The notes under the pieces were generated by a model that saw only the letters and a program-made list of their open reading frames with translations, was not told the DNA's origin and ran no database searches. From the NCBI RefSeq assembly GCF_011516925.1, contig NZ_WOTG01000002.1, positions 496,001 to 560,000 of the forward strand: 64,000 bases of DNA, given 5' to 3'. This DNA is from Acetobacter fabarum. GTDB lineage: Bacteria > Pseudomonadota > Alphaproteobacteria > Acetobacterales > Acetobacteraceae. The position numbers and the translations under genes are program-made. How positions within the stretch are numbered: position 1 is the stretch's first letter; every line of letters starts with the position of its first letter. Shown here in pieces: positions 19,979 to 30,569 of the stretch.

Positions 19979-20443
19979 ATGCTGAAACTTTCCCGTCTGG
20001 CGGACTATGCGATCGTCATACTTGTTAAACTGGGGGAACAGGACGGTGTGGTGACATCCCCAGCCCTTGCCGCCATTACGGGTGTGCCTGAACCCACGGT
20101 TGCCAAGGTGCTCAAGGTTTTGTCAGCCCATGGTTTTGTGCTCTCCCAGCGTGGCGCAAAAGGTGGTTATCGTCTGGCCCGGTCCCTGGCGGATATGTCT
20201 GTTGCCAGTGTGATTGCCGCAGTTGATGGCCAGATCGCCCTGACCGCCTGTGTTGGCGGGCGTGAGTGCGATACCGGTCTGTCCTGCGGTTTGTGTGGTA
20301 GCTGGGACGTTATCAACACGGCAATACGCTCAACACTGGAGGGAATCTCGCTGGAAAGCATGCGCCCCAAGGAGGCATGCTCCACGGTTCTCTCCCAGAT
20401 CAACAAGCTCAACGCGACCCACACAGTACGGGAAGGGGCCTGA
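19979..20443 (+). CDS. Rrf2 family Fe-S sensing repressor of the suf operon
   Basis: A 154-residue winged-helix regulator. The N-terminal half (MLKLSRLADYAIVILVKL, then TVAKVLKVLSAHGFVLSQRGAKGGYRLAR) is the Rrf2 DNA-binding domain. The C-terminal half has a Cys cluster, ACVGGRECDTGLSCGLCGSW at about residues 90-109, of the type that binds a [2Fe-2S] cluster in IscR-like proteins. Its place as the first gene of the suf operon, three bases before sufB, indicates that it senses Fe-S status and adjusts suf expression, probably by repression when clusters are plentiful. This is inference from family and context. Confidence 0.9.
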   Translation: MLKLSRLADYAIVILVKLGEQDGVVTSPALAAITGVPEPTVAKVLKVLSAHGFVLSQRGAKGGYRLARSLADMSVASVIAAVDGQIALTACVGGRECDTGLSCGLCGSWDVINTAIRSTLEGISLESMRPKEACSTVLSQINKLNATHTVREGA

Positions 20444-20446
20444 ACA

Positions 20447-21931
<1,485 letters not shown>

Positions 21932-21944
21932 GGGAGAGCAGAGT

Positions 21945-22715
21945 ATGAGCCAGTTTTTGGAAATTTCCGGCCTGTGCGCGCAGATTGATGCGGATGGGCA
22001 GAAAAAGCAGATTTTGCGTGGTGTGGACCTGAGCATCCCGCCGGGTGAAGTGCATGTGATCATGGGGCCAAACGGTTCGGGCAAATCCACGCTCTCCTAC
22101 GTTCTGGCCGGGCGGGAGGAGTACGAGGTAACAGCCGGTACCGCCACCTTCCACGGGCAGGATCTGCTGGCCATGGAGCCGGAAGAGCGCGCTGCGGCGG
22201 GCCTGTTTCTGGCGTTCCAGTCCCCTATCGAGCTGCCCGGCGTTAACAATGCCAACTTCCTGCGCACCGCGGTTAATGCCGTGCGGCGCGCCCGCGGGCA
22301 GGACGAACTGGATGCCGTGGCGTTCCTGAAGATGGCGCGCGAGGCCGCCAAAGCCCTTTCCATGGCGCCGGACATGCTCAAGCGTAATGTGAATGTCGGC
22401 TTTTCGGGTGGTGAGAAAAAACGCAACGAAGTGTTGCAGATGACCCTGCTCCAGCCAACCTTTGCCATTCTGGATGAAACAGATAGCGGGCTGGACGTGG
22501 ATGCCCTGCGCATTGTGGCAGAAGGTGTGAACCGCCTGCGCGCGCCTACCTTCTCGGCGCTGGTTATTACCCATCATCAGAAGCTGCTGGATTATCTGGT
22601 GCCAGACCGTATTCACGTTATGGCCCGTGGGCGGATCATCCTGTCCGGTGGGCCGGAACTGGCCCGTCAGATTGACCAGGAAGGCTACACCAAGTTTCTG
22701 GCGGAGGTGGCGTGA
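21945..22715 (+). CDS. sufC: Fe-S cluster assembly ATPase SufC
   Basis: ABC-type ATPase that binds SufB and SufD and powers conformational change during cluster assembly. 256 residues; Walker A GPNGSGKST near 44-52, FQSPIELPGV after the Q-loop, signature FSGGEKKRNEVLQM, and Walker B with DETDSGLDVDAL, all characteristic of SufC. GGGAGAG upstream supports the ATG at 21945, although the frame is open slightly further. The stop overlaps the GTG start of sufD by four bases, so translation is probably coupled. Confidence 0.98.
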   Translation: MSQFLEISGLCAQIDADGQKKQILRGVDLSIPPGEVHVIMGPNGSGKSTLSYVLAGREEYEVTAGTATFHGQDLLAMEPEERAAAGLFLAFQSPIELPGVNNANFLRTAVNAVRRARGQDELDAVAFLKMAREAAKALSMAPDMLKRNVNVGFSGGEKKRNEVLQMTLLQPTFAILDETDSGLDVDALRIVAEGVNRLRAPTFSALVITHHQKLLDYLVPDRIHVMARGRIILSGGPELARQIDQEGYTKFLAEVA

Positions 22716-23992
22716 ACGCACTCAGCAAAGATATGTCTGGCCCGTTAGCGCTCTTTGCAAACAGGCTGAACACCCTTGCCGGGGCAGAGCGGCAGTCTGC
22801 CGCCGGGGCTCTGGCCAGAACAGGCCTGCCCGACCGTAAGGTAGAGGCATGGCACTACACAACCCTGCGCGCTTTGGGCAAGCAGGACTATGCCGCTCCC
22901 CCCATGCAGGTGGAGGCCAGCACGGTCCGCTCCCTGCTGGACGGGGTCTTGCAGGCCCACTCCGCCATGGCAGCCCTGCCACGGGTGGTGTTTGTCAATG
23001 GTCGGCATGCGCCCGCCTTCAGTGCGCTGCCTGATGATGTTGATCTGTCCTTTTTTGCGGACGATCCCCAGTTTGGTCAGCAGGCCGCTCCCGACCGGGA
23101 CCCGCTGGTAGCCCTGAACACCGCATTGGCGGAGGATGGTCTGGTACTGCGTGTACCCGCGGGGGTGGATGCGGGGCATGTCATGCTTATCTCCCTTGGC
23201 GTTGCAGGGGCGGACCCGCTTTCTTTCCACCCACGGCACACGGTTGTGGTGGAAAAGGAAGCCCATCTGCGGCTGATCTGCGTGCAGGCGGGGCAGGGTG
23301 CGTATTTCCATAACCCGGTTACGGATATTCAGGTCGAAGATGGCGCAACGCTGGAACACCTGACCTTGCAGACCGAAGGCGCGCAGGCTGTCAGCCTTGG
23401 CACCCTGTATGCCCATGTTGGCCAGCAGAGCGTGTATGACAGCTTTGTGCTGGGGCTTGGTGGCCAGCTTGTGCGGCACGAGGTACATGCCCGTCTGGCG
23501 GCAACCCGTGGTGTTGTGCATGTGAATGGCGCACAGCGTCTGGCCGGGCAGCAGGTGGGGGATATTACCAGCGTTATTACCCACGCGGCATCGGACTGCA
23601 CATCGCGCCAGACGGTACGCAATGTGCTGGATGGCCATGCGCGCGGTGTTTTTCAGGGCAAGGTGCTGGTCGAGCGCATCGCCCAGAAGACCGATGGCTA
23701 CCAGATGAATCAGGCTCTGCTGCTCTCCCCCGAAGCGGAAATAGACGCCAAGCCTGAACTCGAAATCTATGCTGATGATGTGCGGTGCAGCCACGGTGCG
23801 ACTGTTGGTGCACTGGATGATGACCAGCTTTTTTATCTGCGCAGCCGTGGCATTCCCGAGCAGGAAGCCCGCCAGATGCTGATTGATGCTTTTCTGGACG
23901 AGGCCATTGCTCTTGTGGAAGACGCAACGGCACAGACCTTCTGCCGTGCGGTTATGGCAGCGCGGTTTGCAGGTAAGGGAGAAAGCGCATGA
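22712..23992 (+). CDS. sufD: Fe-S cluster assembly protein SufD
   Basis: Partner of SufB in the SufBC2D scaffold, involved in iron acquisition. 426 residues starting with GTG inside the sufC stop (GTGA). The N-terminal helical region contains the family motif GLPDRKVEAWHYTTLRAL, and the C-terminal beta-helix core ends with VRCSHGATVGALDDDQLFYL and RGIPEQEARQMLI. The stop overlaps the ATG of sufS by four bases. Confidence 0.96.
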   Translation: MNALSKDMSGPLALFANRLNTLAGAERQSAAGALARTGLPDRKVEAWHYTTLRALGKQDYAAPPMQVEASTVRSLLDGVLQAHSAMAALPRVVFVNGRHAPAFSALPDDVDLSFFADDPQFGQQAAPDRDPLVALNTALAEDGLVLRVPAGVDAGHVMLISLGVAGADPLSFHPRHTVVVEKEAHLRLICVQAGQGAYFHNPVTDIQVEDGATLEHLTLQTEGAQAVSLGTLYAHVGQQSVYDSFVLGLGGQLVRHEVHARLAATRGVVHVNGAQRLAGQQVGDITSVITHAASDCTSRQTVRNVLDGHARGVFQGKVLVERIAQKTDGYQMNQALLLSPEAEIDAKPELEIYADDVRCSHGATVGALDDDQLFYLRSRGIPEQEARQMLIDAFLDEAIALVEDATAQTFCRAVMAARFAGKGESA

Positions 23993-25242
23993 GCACGCAT
24001 ACCCCCACAACCCACGCGCACGCACAGCTGGACGTGCAGGCCATTCGCCAGCAGTTCCCCATTCTGGGGGAAAAGGTGCATGACCGCCCGCTGGTTTTTC
24101 TCGATAGTGCGGCTTCGGCCCAAAAGCCCAATGCGGTGATCGATAGCATGGCCAGCACCATGCGGCACCAATATGCGAACATCCACCGTGGCCTGCACTG
24201 GATGAGCGAACGCACGACCGAGGCGTATGAAGGTGTGCGTGATCTGGTGGCCGACTTCCTCAATGCGCCCTCGCGCGAGGAAATCGTGTTTACCCGCAAC
24301 AGCACCGAAGCCATCAATCTGGTGGCTCATTCCTTTGGTGCGCTGCTTAAACCCGGTCAGGCGGTTCTGATCTCCCAGATGGAGCATCACGCCAACCTTG
24401 TGCCCTGGCAGATGCTCCGTGACCGGGCCGGTATTGACCTGCGCGTTGCTCCGATCACCGATGACGGTGATCTGGATATGGACGCGTACAAGGCCCTGCT
24501 GGCAGATGGCAAGGTTGCCCTTGTGTCCATTACCCACATGTCCAATGTGCTGGGCACCATAACGCCAGCAAAGCAGATAGCGGACATAGCCCATGCCGCT
24601 GGTGCGCTGGTGCTGTTTGATGGCAGCCAGTCCGTTGTGCACCACAAAACGGATGTGCAGGAACTGGGGGCGGATTTTTACACCTTTACCGGCCACAAGC
24701 TGTACGGGCCTACCGGCATTGGTGTTCTGTGGGCGCGGCGTGACCTGCTGGAGCAGATGCCGCCGTTCCTTGGTGGGGGGGATATGATCTCCACCGTCAC
24801 GTTTGAACGTTCCACATGGGCCAATATTCCCCACAAATTTGAGGCGGGAACCCCGGCAATTGTGGAAACCATTGGTCTGGGCGCTGCCATAGACTGGGTG
24901 AGCAAGATCGGGTTTGACGCCATTGCCGCGCACGAGGCGGAACTGACCGCCCATGCCCTCACGCGGCTTGCGACTGTACCGGGCCTGAGCATTGTGGGGC
25001 GTCCGCGTGTGCGGGGTGGGGTGGTATCCTTCACCATGGCTGATGTGCACCCGCACGATATTGCCACCCTGCTGGACCGCAACGGCATTGCCATACGGGC
25101 CGGGCACCATTGCGCCGAACCGCTGATGCGCCGTCTGGACCTGAGTGCCACGGCCCGCGCCAGCTTTGGGATTTACACCCAGAAGGAAGAAATAGACGTG
25201 CTGGCGGATACACTGGTGCGGATACGGGACTTTTTTGTGTGA
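23989..25242 (+). CDS. sufS: Cysteine desulfurase SufS
   Basis: PLP enzyme that takes sulfur from cysteine to form an enzyme persulfide for cluster assembly. 417 residues, class-V aminotransferase fold. The PLP lysine is in TFTGHKLYGPTGIGVLW and the catalytic cysteine is in RAGHHCAEPLMRR. The N-terminal motif PLVFLDSAASAQKP and the group II signatures match SufS rather than IscS. It starts inside the sufD stop (ATGA) and its stop overlaps the sufU GTG. The next gene, SufU, is the likely sulfur acceptor because no sufE is present here. Confidence 0.98.
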   Translation: MSTHTPTTHAHAQLDVQAIRQQFPILGEKVHDRPLVFLDSAASAQKPNAVIDSMASTMRHQYANIHRGLHWMSERTTEAYEGVRDLVADFLNAPSREEIVFTRNSTEAINLVAHSFGALLKPGQAVLISQMEHHANLVPWQMLRDRAGIDLRVAPITDDGDLDMDAYKALLADGKVALVSITHMSNVLGTITPAKQIADIAHAAGALVLFDGSQSVVHHKTDVQELGADFYTFTGHKLYGPTGIGVLWARRDLLEQMPPFLGGGDMISTVTFERSTWANIPHKFEAGTPAIVETIGLGAAIDWVSKIGFDAIAAHEAELTAHALTRLATVPGLSIVGRPRVRGGVVSFTMADVHPHDIATLLDRNGIAIRAGHHCAEPLMRRLDLSATARASFGIYTQKEEIDVLADTLVRIRDFFV

Positions 25243-25697
25243 ACACCACCACCGCAGAGCGTGACGCCCTGTATGACAGGCTGATTGTGGAGCGTGCCCG
25301 CGCTCCCCTTTACGCCGGTCGGCTGAGCGCGCCAGACGTGCAGGGTGATGGCCGTAACCCGCTATGCGGGGACAAAACACATCTGGATATTGCGCTTGAC
25401 GGGCACCATATTCAGGACATCAGGCACAACACGCGGGGGTGCGCCATTTGTGCTGCCGCTGCGGACCTTATGGCCGAGCATGTGCGTGGGAACACCGTTG
25501 CTCAGGCACTTGCGGTGTCAGACCGTTTCAGGGCCATGCTGGTAGGCTCGCCATCGCTTCCGGTGGTGGAGGCCCAGCCAGCCCCTTTGGGCGCGCTGGA
25601 GGTTTTTGCTCCATTGCAGTCCCATAAAGCAAGAATACGCTGCGCAGAACTGCCTTGGATTGCGCTGAAGGAGGCTTTTTCTCATGTCGATGGTTGA
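25239..25697 (+). CDS. sufU: SufU-type sulfur acceptor / scaffold
   Basis: A 152-residue protein of the SufU/IscU superfamily. The three metal/sulfur cysteine sites are visible: NPLCGD near residue 41, GCAICAAA near 69-76 and RCAELPWIALKEAF at the C-terminus. In systems without SufE, SufU accepts persulfide sulfur from SufS by zinc ligand exchange. GTG at 25239 overlaps the sufS stop (GTGA); the frame is open further into sufS, but the homology begins after this codon. The 3' end overlaps sufT by 14 bases. Confidence 0.92.
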   Translation: MNTTTAERDALYDRLIVERARAPLYAGRLSAPDVQGDGRNPLCGDKTHLDIALDGHHIQDIRHNTRGCAICAAAADLMAEHVRGNTVAQALAVSDRFRAMLVGSPSLPVVEAQPAPLGALEVFAPLQSHKARIRCAELPWIALKEAFSHVDG

Positions 25698-26169
25698 AGA
25701 AGGCGTTCAGGCGCAAACACAAGCATCTGCTCCGCCGCAGGATATGCCGGTGGAAACTGTTCTGCACGCGGAGCATGATCAGGCCGCAGGCGCTACCGCA
25801 AAGGTGGAAGGCTGGACCCCTGATGGTGATGCCGCTCCCCAGGAGGGGGAGAGTAAAGTCACAGGCCCGGCATCCGAAGATGCCGTGATCGAAGCCATAG
25901 CCACGGTGCATGACCCGGAAATCCCGGTGAATATTTACGAGCTGGGGCTGATCTACGCCATTGACCTGTATGACGACGGGCGCGTGCGTATTGAAATGAC
26001 ACTGACTGCCCCCAACTGCCCCAGCGCACAGGAACTGCCCATTCAGGTCAAGGATGCGGTGGAAAAAGTGCCCGGCGTTAAATCAGCCGAAGTGGAAGTT
26101 GTATGGGATCCGCCATGGGATATGTCGCGTATGAGCGATGAGGCCCGGCTGGCCCTGAATATGTTCTAA
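25684..26169 (+). CDS. sufT: SufT family (MIP18/DUF59) Fe-S maturation factor
   Basis: A 161-residue protein. Residues about 65-161 form the MIP18 domain with DAVIEAIATVHDPEIPVNIYELG and MTLTAPNCPSAQELP. The first 60 residues are a low-complexity acidic extension, as in many alphaproteobacterial SufT. These proteins help mature or deliver Fe-S clusters when demand is high. AGGAGG at 25669-25674 lies 9 bases before the ATG at 25684. It overlaps the end of sufU and is followed 18 bases later by sufA. Confidence 0.93.
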   Translation: MSMVEEGVQAQTQASAPPQDMPVETVLHAEHDQAAGATAKVEGWTPDGDAAPQEGESKVTGPASEDAVIEAIATVHDPEIPVNIYELGLIYAIDLYDDGRVRIEMTLTAPNCPSAQELPIQVKDAVEKVPGVKSAEVEVVWDPPWDMSRMSDEARLALNMF

Positions 26170-26187
26170 CGGAAAGGATGGAGTGTT

Positions 26188-26556
26188 ATGTCCCAAACAG
26201 CGACCATTTCATCAACCAAAAGGGAACTTCCCCCTCTTATGCGGCTGACGGATACAGCCGCCACACGCCTGCGGCACCTGTACGCCACGGCGCATGCGGG
26301 TGAGCTGCTGCGTATTTCCGTTTCTACCAAAGGCTGCTCAGGCAAAGCCTATGACATGGAGTTTGTGACGCAGAGCGGGGAAGGGGACGAAGTTGTTAAA
26401 GACCACGGCCTGACCCTGCTGGTGGACCGCAAGGCCACCCTCTTCCTGATCGGTACACAGATGGATTACCGTGAAACCGATCTGGAGGAAGGGTTTGTGT
26501 TCATCAACCCTAATGAGAAAGGGCGTTGCGGCTGCGGCGAGAGCTTTCACGTTTAA
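26188..26556 (+). CDS. sufA: A-type Fe-S carrier (SufA/IscA family)
   Basis: A 122-residue HesB/IscA family protein that carries Fe-S clusters to apo-targets. The three conserved cysteines are STKGCSGKAYDMEF near residue 51 and the C-terminal GRCGCGESFHV. GGAAAGGATGGAG before the ATG gives a good ribosome binding site. It is the last gene of the suf operon. Its final 47 bases, including the Cys-Gly-Cys codons, overlap the convergent methyltransferase gene on the other strand. Confidence 0.95.
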   Translation: MSQTATISSTKRELPPLMRLTDTAATRLRHLYATAHAGELLRISVSTKGCSGKAYDMEFVTQSGEGDEVVKDHGLTLLVDRKATLFLIGTQMDYRETDLEEGFVFINPNEKGRCGCGESFHV

Positions 26557-27805
26557 AGCGGCACACGGCTTCGGTTTCGGGCGACCACAGGAACTGGTCA
26601 ATGACCGAGACCGTCTCCAGCCTGTAACCGGCCTGTGCCAGCAGGCTTGCATCGTTGCTTAACGCGGCGGGGTTGCAGCTCACGTAAATCACGTAGTCTG
26701 GCTTGCCCAGAGCAATCTGGCGCATTTGCAGCTTTGCCCCCGCATGGGGTGGGTCCAGCACAACCACATCTGCCTTGCCTAAATCCTTGCCCATAATGGG
26801 TTGGCGGTTCAGGTCACGGCAGACAGGGGTAACGCGGGATTTGCCAACACTTTTAAGGGCCGCCAGAGCGGGTTCATACCCTTCGTAAGCCTGGACCTGG
26901 CACCGGTCCCCCAAAGGCAGGCTCAGCGTGCCGCACCCGGCATAGAGCTCAATCAGGCTGGCGCGCTTGCCAAGGCGTGCGGGTAAGGCGTCCAGCACAG
27001 CCTGCTGGATGGCGGTTTCGCTCTGGGCCGTTGCCTGCAAAAAAGCGCCGGGAGGGGGTGTAAGCTGGTGCCCGGCAATGGTCTGGTAAACAGGCGCACG
27101 CTGCACCGCAGTTTCATACGGGGTTGCAGCCTTCAGGCGCTGCCAGCTTATGCGTGGAATACCCAGTTCTTCCGCTAGCGCCGTCAGGCGTTGCCGGTCC
27201 GTGGCAATGAGCGGAGAATCGGTGCTGAGCAGAATATCCAGCCCCGAATCCAGCAGATTGATGTGCAGGTCAGCCGTTTTGTGCACAGCATTCAGGGTGC
27301 GCAGGGTGGTGCGTAATGCTGGCAGGCTGGACACAATTGCCGGGTGCAGCACTGCGCAACTGGTCATGTCTGTTACGTCCTGGCTGCCTTTGGCGTGCAG
27401 GCCAATGACAATACCCTGTTCCGTCCGGCGCACGGCCAGATCAGCCCTGCGGCGGCTGTTAGGCGGCACCTGAAAGCTGGTTATGTCCTGCGGGATGTCA
27501 AACCCGGCTTTTTCCAGTGCATGGCTTACCAGCCCGGTCTTCCACGCCAGAAGGGAGGGCTGGTCCATATACTGCAAGGTGCAGCCGCCACAACGCTCAA
27601 ATAGCGGGCAGGGCGGGGTCGTTCTATGGGGGGAGGGTGTGACAATCTCAACCAGCTGGCCGCGCCCATTAGGCTGGATGCGGATGCGGACCTGCTCACC
27701 GGGGAGCGTCCCTGCAACAAAGACGGTATGTCCGTCAGGGAGCCGTGCGGCACCATCTCCCTGAGTTGCAAGATGGGAGATGGTGACTTCCTGTATGTCG
27801 GACAC
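26510..27805 (-). CDS. 23S rRNA (uracil-5-)-methyltransferase, RumA/RlmD type
   Basis: SAM-dependent m5U methyltransferase of the TrmA/RlmC/RlmD family, 431 residues. A TRAM domain fills the first 60 residues. The Fe-S cysteines CPLFERCGGCTLQ follow near 82-95. The Rossmann motif is LIELYAGCGTLSLPLG, the VLDPPHAGA motif is present, and the catalytic Cys lies in YVSCNPAALSND. It is more likely rRNA- than tRNA-specific by its Fe-S cluster and TRAM domain, but the target uridine cannot be told. The C-terminus runs about 13 residues beyond the usual end and overlaps sufA in antisense orientation. As an Fe-S protein it depends on the neighbouring suf system. Confidence 0.88.
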   Translation of the reverse strand: MSDIQEVTISHLATQGDGAARLPDGHTVFVAGTLPGEQVRIRIQPNGRGQLVEIVTPSPHRTTPPCPLFERCGGCTLQYMDQPSLLAWKTGLVSHALEKAGFDIPQDITSFQVPPNSRRRADLAVRRTEQGIVIGLHAKGSQDVTDMTSCAVLHPAIVSSLPALRTTLRTLNAVHKTADLHINLLDSGLDILLSTDSPLIATDRQRLTALAEELGIPRISWQRLKAATPYETAVQRAPVYQTIAGHQLTPPPGAFLQATAQSETAIQQAVLDALPARLGKRASLIELYAGCGTLSLPLGDRCQVQAYEGYEPALAALKSVGKSRVTPVCRDLNRQPIMGKDLGKADVVVLDPPHAGAKLQMRQIALGKPDYVIYVSCNPAALSNDASLLAQAGYRLETVSVIDQFLWSPETEAVCRFKRESSRRSRNALSH

Positions 27806-27819
27806 TAATTTTCCTTGGG

Positions 27820-29817
27820 TCAGGATGCCACGTCAGAGACGTGGGCGGTATCCTGCACTGTTTCTGCTTCAAGCACACCCGGTGTGGCCGGGCGTGAAGA
27901 ATTGCGGCGTGGGAGCAGCATGAAGGCGGGCGTCTGGTCACCAAAGCCTGCAAATTCGCCTGCGGGTGCGGGCGGAATTTCATCACGCTGGTTGCGCCCA
28001 CCTTTATGGGGCTGGGGCTTATTGGCAACAGGCTGAGCGGCCTGCTGCTGGGCAGGGCGCTGCTGTTCACGCTCACGGTTGGGCTCCCGGTCGCGCTCGC
28101 GGGTTGCTTCACGCGTGCGGTTGGGTTCACGCTCCCGCTGTGGGGCCGGTTTGTCCTTGCGGTTTTGCCCGCCACGGGACTGGCTGCCGCCGCGTGGGCG
28201 TTTTTCTTCCGACCATTCCAGTTGCTGCACGCCTTCTATGGAAAGGCGGGGAATGGGTTTGCCGGTCAGTTGTTCAATGGCTTCGGCCAGCGTCTTGTCA
28301 TACGGCGTGGCAATGCTGAAGGCATGCCCTTCGCGCCCGGCGCGGCCAGTGCGGCCAATGCGGTGGACGTAGTCTTCCGCATGGAACGGCAGATCAAAGT
28401 TGAACACATGGGACAGGCCGCCAATATCAATGCCACGGGCGGCTACGTCCGAGCAGACCAGTACCTTGAGTTCGTTGTTCTTGAATTTTTCCAGAGTGGA
28501 AAAACGCACGGACTGGGGCAGGTCCCCGTGCAGGGCACCCACTGAAAAGCCGTGCTTCGTCAAGGATTTGGTGAGAACATCCACATCGCGCTTGCGGTTG
28601 CAGAACACAATGGCATTCTGGAGTTCCGGGTCCTTGAGCAGCAGACGCAGTGTTTCGCGCTTGCTGAATTCATCAACAATGACCAGCCCGGTTGTAATGG
28701 TTGTTGCCACGGAAGACTGGCGTGCAACCGTGATTTCCTTGGGGGAATGCAGGAACGCATCCGCCAGTTTGCGAATGGGCGGCGCCATTGTTGCCGAGAA
28801 GAACAGCGTCTGGCGGGAAGGGGGCAGCAGGCTGACAATTTTTTCAATGTCAGGAATGAACCCCATATCCAGCATCCGGTCTGCTTCATCAATGACCAGA
28901 ATTTTGGTGTGGTTCAGCAGCAGGCCGCCGCGTTCAAACAGGTCGAGCAGACGGCCGGGGGTTGCTATCAGCACGTCCACGCCGCGGTTGAGCACTTCCT
29001 TCTGGTCAGCCATGCTCTCACCACCAATCAGCAGGGCATGGTTGAGCTTGAGGTGCTTGCCGTATTCCACAAAGTTTTCCGCGACCTGCAAGGCCAGCTC
29101 ACGCGTGGGCTCCAGAATGAGCGAACGCGGCATGCGGGCACGAGCGCGGGAGTCGCTCAGGATTTCCAGCATGGGCAGCGTAAAGGATGCCGTTTTGCCG
29201 GTGCCGGTCTGGGCAACGCCCAGCACGTCGCGCGCCATGAGCACGGCGGGAATGGCCTGTGCCTGAATGGGGGTGGGGTGCTTGTACCCCATCTCGTCAA
29301 TGGCCTCCAGAATGGGCTTGGAAAGCTCAAGGTCGGCAAAGGTTAGCGTTGGTTCTTCCGCAACGGGTTCCGCAGTTGCCGGTGTGGCAGGCTCAACCGG
29401 GGCGGGAGCAGCTTCTGGCGTAGGGGCAGCCGGCACCTGCAGTTCCACGGCAACGGGGGCTTCCACCTTTGTTGCAGGGGCAGATTTGGTGGCGGTGGCT
29501 GCCTTTGTGCGCCGTCTGGCCGGAGCGCGTGGTTTTTTGGGAGCCTCTTCGGCTACGGCGTCTGTGGTTGCGCCTTCATCTGCGGCTGCGTCCGCTACAG
29601 GCTTGGCAGCCGATTCGGCTTTGGCTGTACGGCGGCGGGGTGCACGCTTTTTGGGAGCGGGTTTTTCCTCAGCGGGAGCATCTGCATCGGCTGCGGGAGA
29701 TGTGTTTTCCACCTCGGTATCCTGCACATCCAATGCGGTTGAACTGGCGGAAACCGCCGCCTTTTTCCGGCTGCGAGTTGTCGTCTTGCGGGGGCGGGCG
29801 GTTGTTTTGGCTGTCAA
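27820..29817 (-). CDS. DEAD-box RNA helicase with long low-complexity tails
   Basis: ATP-dependent RNA helicase of the RhlE-like group, 665 residues. The core (about 155-525) has the Q motif region, AQTGTGKT (I), PTRELALQ (Ia), VIDEADRMLDMGF (II), SAT (III) and HRIGRTGRAG (VI). The first 155 residues are an Ala/Pro/Glu-rich extension with three basic blocks of the form PKKxRAPxRRR. The last 130 are rich in Arg, Glu and Gln with RGG-like units. These tails probably bind RNA or form condensates. A 171-base leader (29818-29988) precedes it on the same strand as the next gene, consistent with a regulated 5' UTR. Confidence 0.93.
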   Translation of the reverse strand: MTAKTTARPRKTTTRSRKKAAVSASSTALDVQDTEVENTSPAADADAPAEEKPAPKKRAPRRRTAKAESAAKPVADAAADEGATTDAVAEEAPKKPRAPARRRTKAATATKSAPATKVEAPVAVELQVPAAPTPEAAPAPVEPATPATAEPVAEEPTLTFADLELSKPILEAIDEMGYKHPTPIQAQAIPAVLMARDVLGVAQTGTGKTASFTLPMLEILSDSRARARMPRSLILEPTRELALQVAENFVEYGKHLKLNHALLIGGESMADQKEVLNRGVDVLIATPGRLLDLFERGGLLLNHTKILVIDEADRMLDMGFIPDIEKIVSLLPPSRQTLFFSATMAPPIRKLADAFLHSPKEITVARQSSVATTITTGLVIVDEFSKRETLRLLLKDPELQNAIVFCNRKRDVDVLTKSLTKHGFSVGALHGDLPQSVRFSTLEKFKNNELKVLVCSDVAARGIDIGGLSHVFNFDLPFHAEDYVHRIGRTGRAGREGHAFSIATPYDKTLAEAIEQLTGKPIPRLSIEGVQQLEWSEEKRPRGGSQSRGGQNRKDKPAPQREREPNRTREATRERDREPNREREQQRPAQQQAAQPVANKPQPHKGGRNQRDEIPPAPAGEFAGFGDQTPAFMLLPRRNSSRPATPGVLEAETVQDTAHVSDVAS

Positions 29818-29988
29818 TATGCTCTCGGAACTTAGGTCTGTCGTTGCTCAGCTTGCTGGTGGCTTTGTGCATGTCCGGCAAAGACTGTTTGCCAGTTATT
29901 CCATGGTATTACAAAGCCACTCAGGCGCTAGTTCCGATAAAGGTCTTTGGGCTTAAAATCAAGTTTTTGGCTGGGATACTTGCTATCT

Positions 29989-30444
29989 TCACACAAAAGG
30001 ATGGCCAAGGCTGGCTGCCAGCACGGTAATGATTCCCAGAGCCACAATAACCAGCACCTGCTTGCGTACCGAGTCGAAACCCGATGCCTGCGGGCGGATG
30101 GCCCGGCGCAGCTTCTGGTAGGTGCCCATGTACATCCGTACAAACAGTGCCGCCATGATCAGGCCCAGCAGTTGCATGACGTTGGTTGTCCACGGTGCGT
30201 TGGCAAACCCGCCTTCGTGCAGCACCAGCAGCCAGCCGGTAATCAGCGTTGTGGGAATAGCGTGTGTCAGCCCCTTAAAAAAACGGGCCATGGTCTGCAG
30301 GTGCACGGAGTTGCGCTGTGTCTGGTCCAGAAGGCTCAGGCTGGGGCGCAGCACAACAGCCGCATAAGCGCCACCACCAATCCACATGATGATGCTGATG
30401 AGGTGGAGAGCGAGAACAAGGCTCCAGAGGATGGAATGTGGCAT
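29989..30444 (-). CDS. Small integral membrane protein, CopD-like
   Basis: A 151-residue protein with four predicted membrane helices: residues about 5-27, 52-75, 88-108 and 128-148. The first helix region HLISIIMWIGGGAYAAVV resembles the CopD-superfamily pattern (HxxxxxxWxGG). GGAGACACC gives a suitable ribosome binding site for the ATG at 30444. It lies upstream of the helicase gene on the same strand. I can support a membrane protein; copper or haem involvement is only a family-level guess. Confidence 0.68.
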   Translation of the reverse strand: MPHSILWSLVLALHLISIIMWIGGGAYAAVVLRPSLSLLDQTQRNSVHLQTMARFFKGLTHAIPTTLITGWLLVLHEGGFANAPWTTNVMQLLGLIMAALFVRMYMGTYQKLRRAIRPQASGFDSVRKQVLVIVALGIITVLAASLGHPFV

Positions 30445-30569
30445 GGTGTCTCCGTGTTGGCACGGTTGGGGGTAGGGATGGGCGCGAAGGCTGTTATGCG
30501 CAGCATCATGCCCGGTGCGTATCTGCCTGCCTGATTGCCAAGGGGACGGGGCGGGTGCAAGGGGCTATT

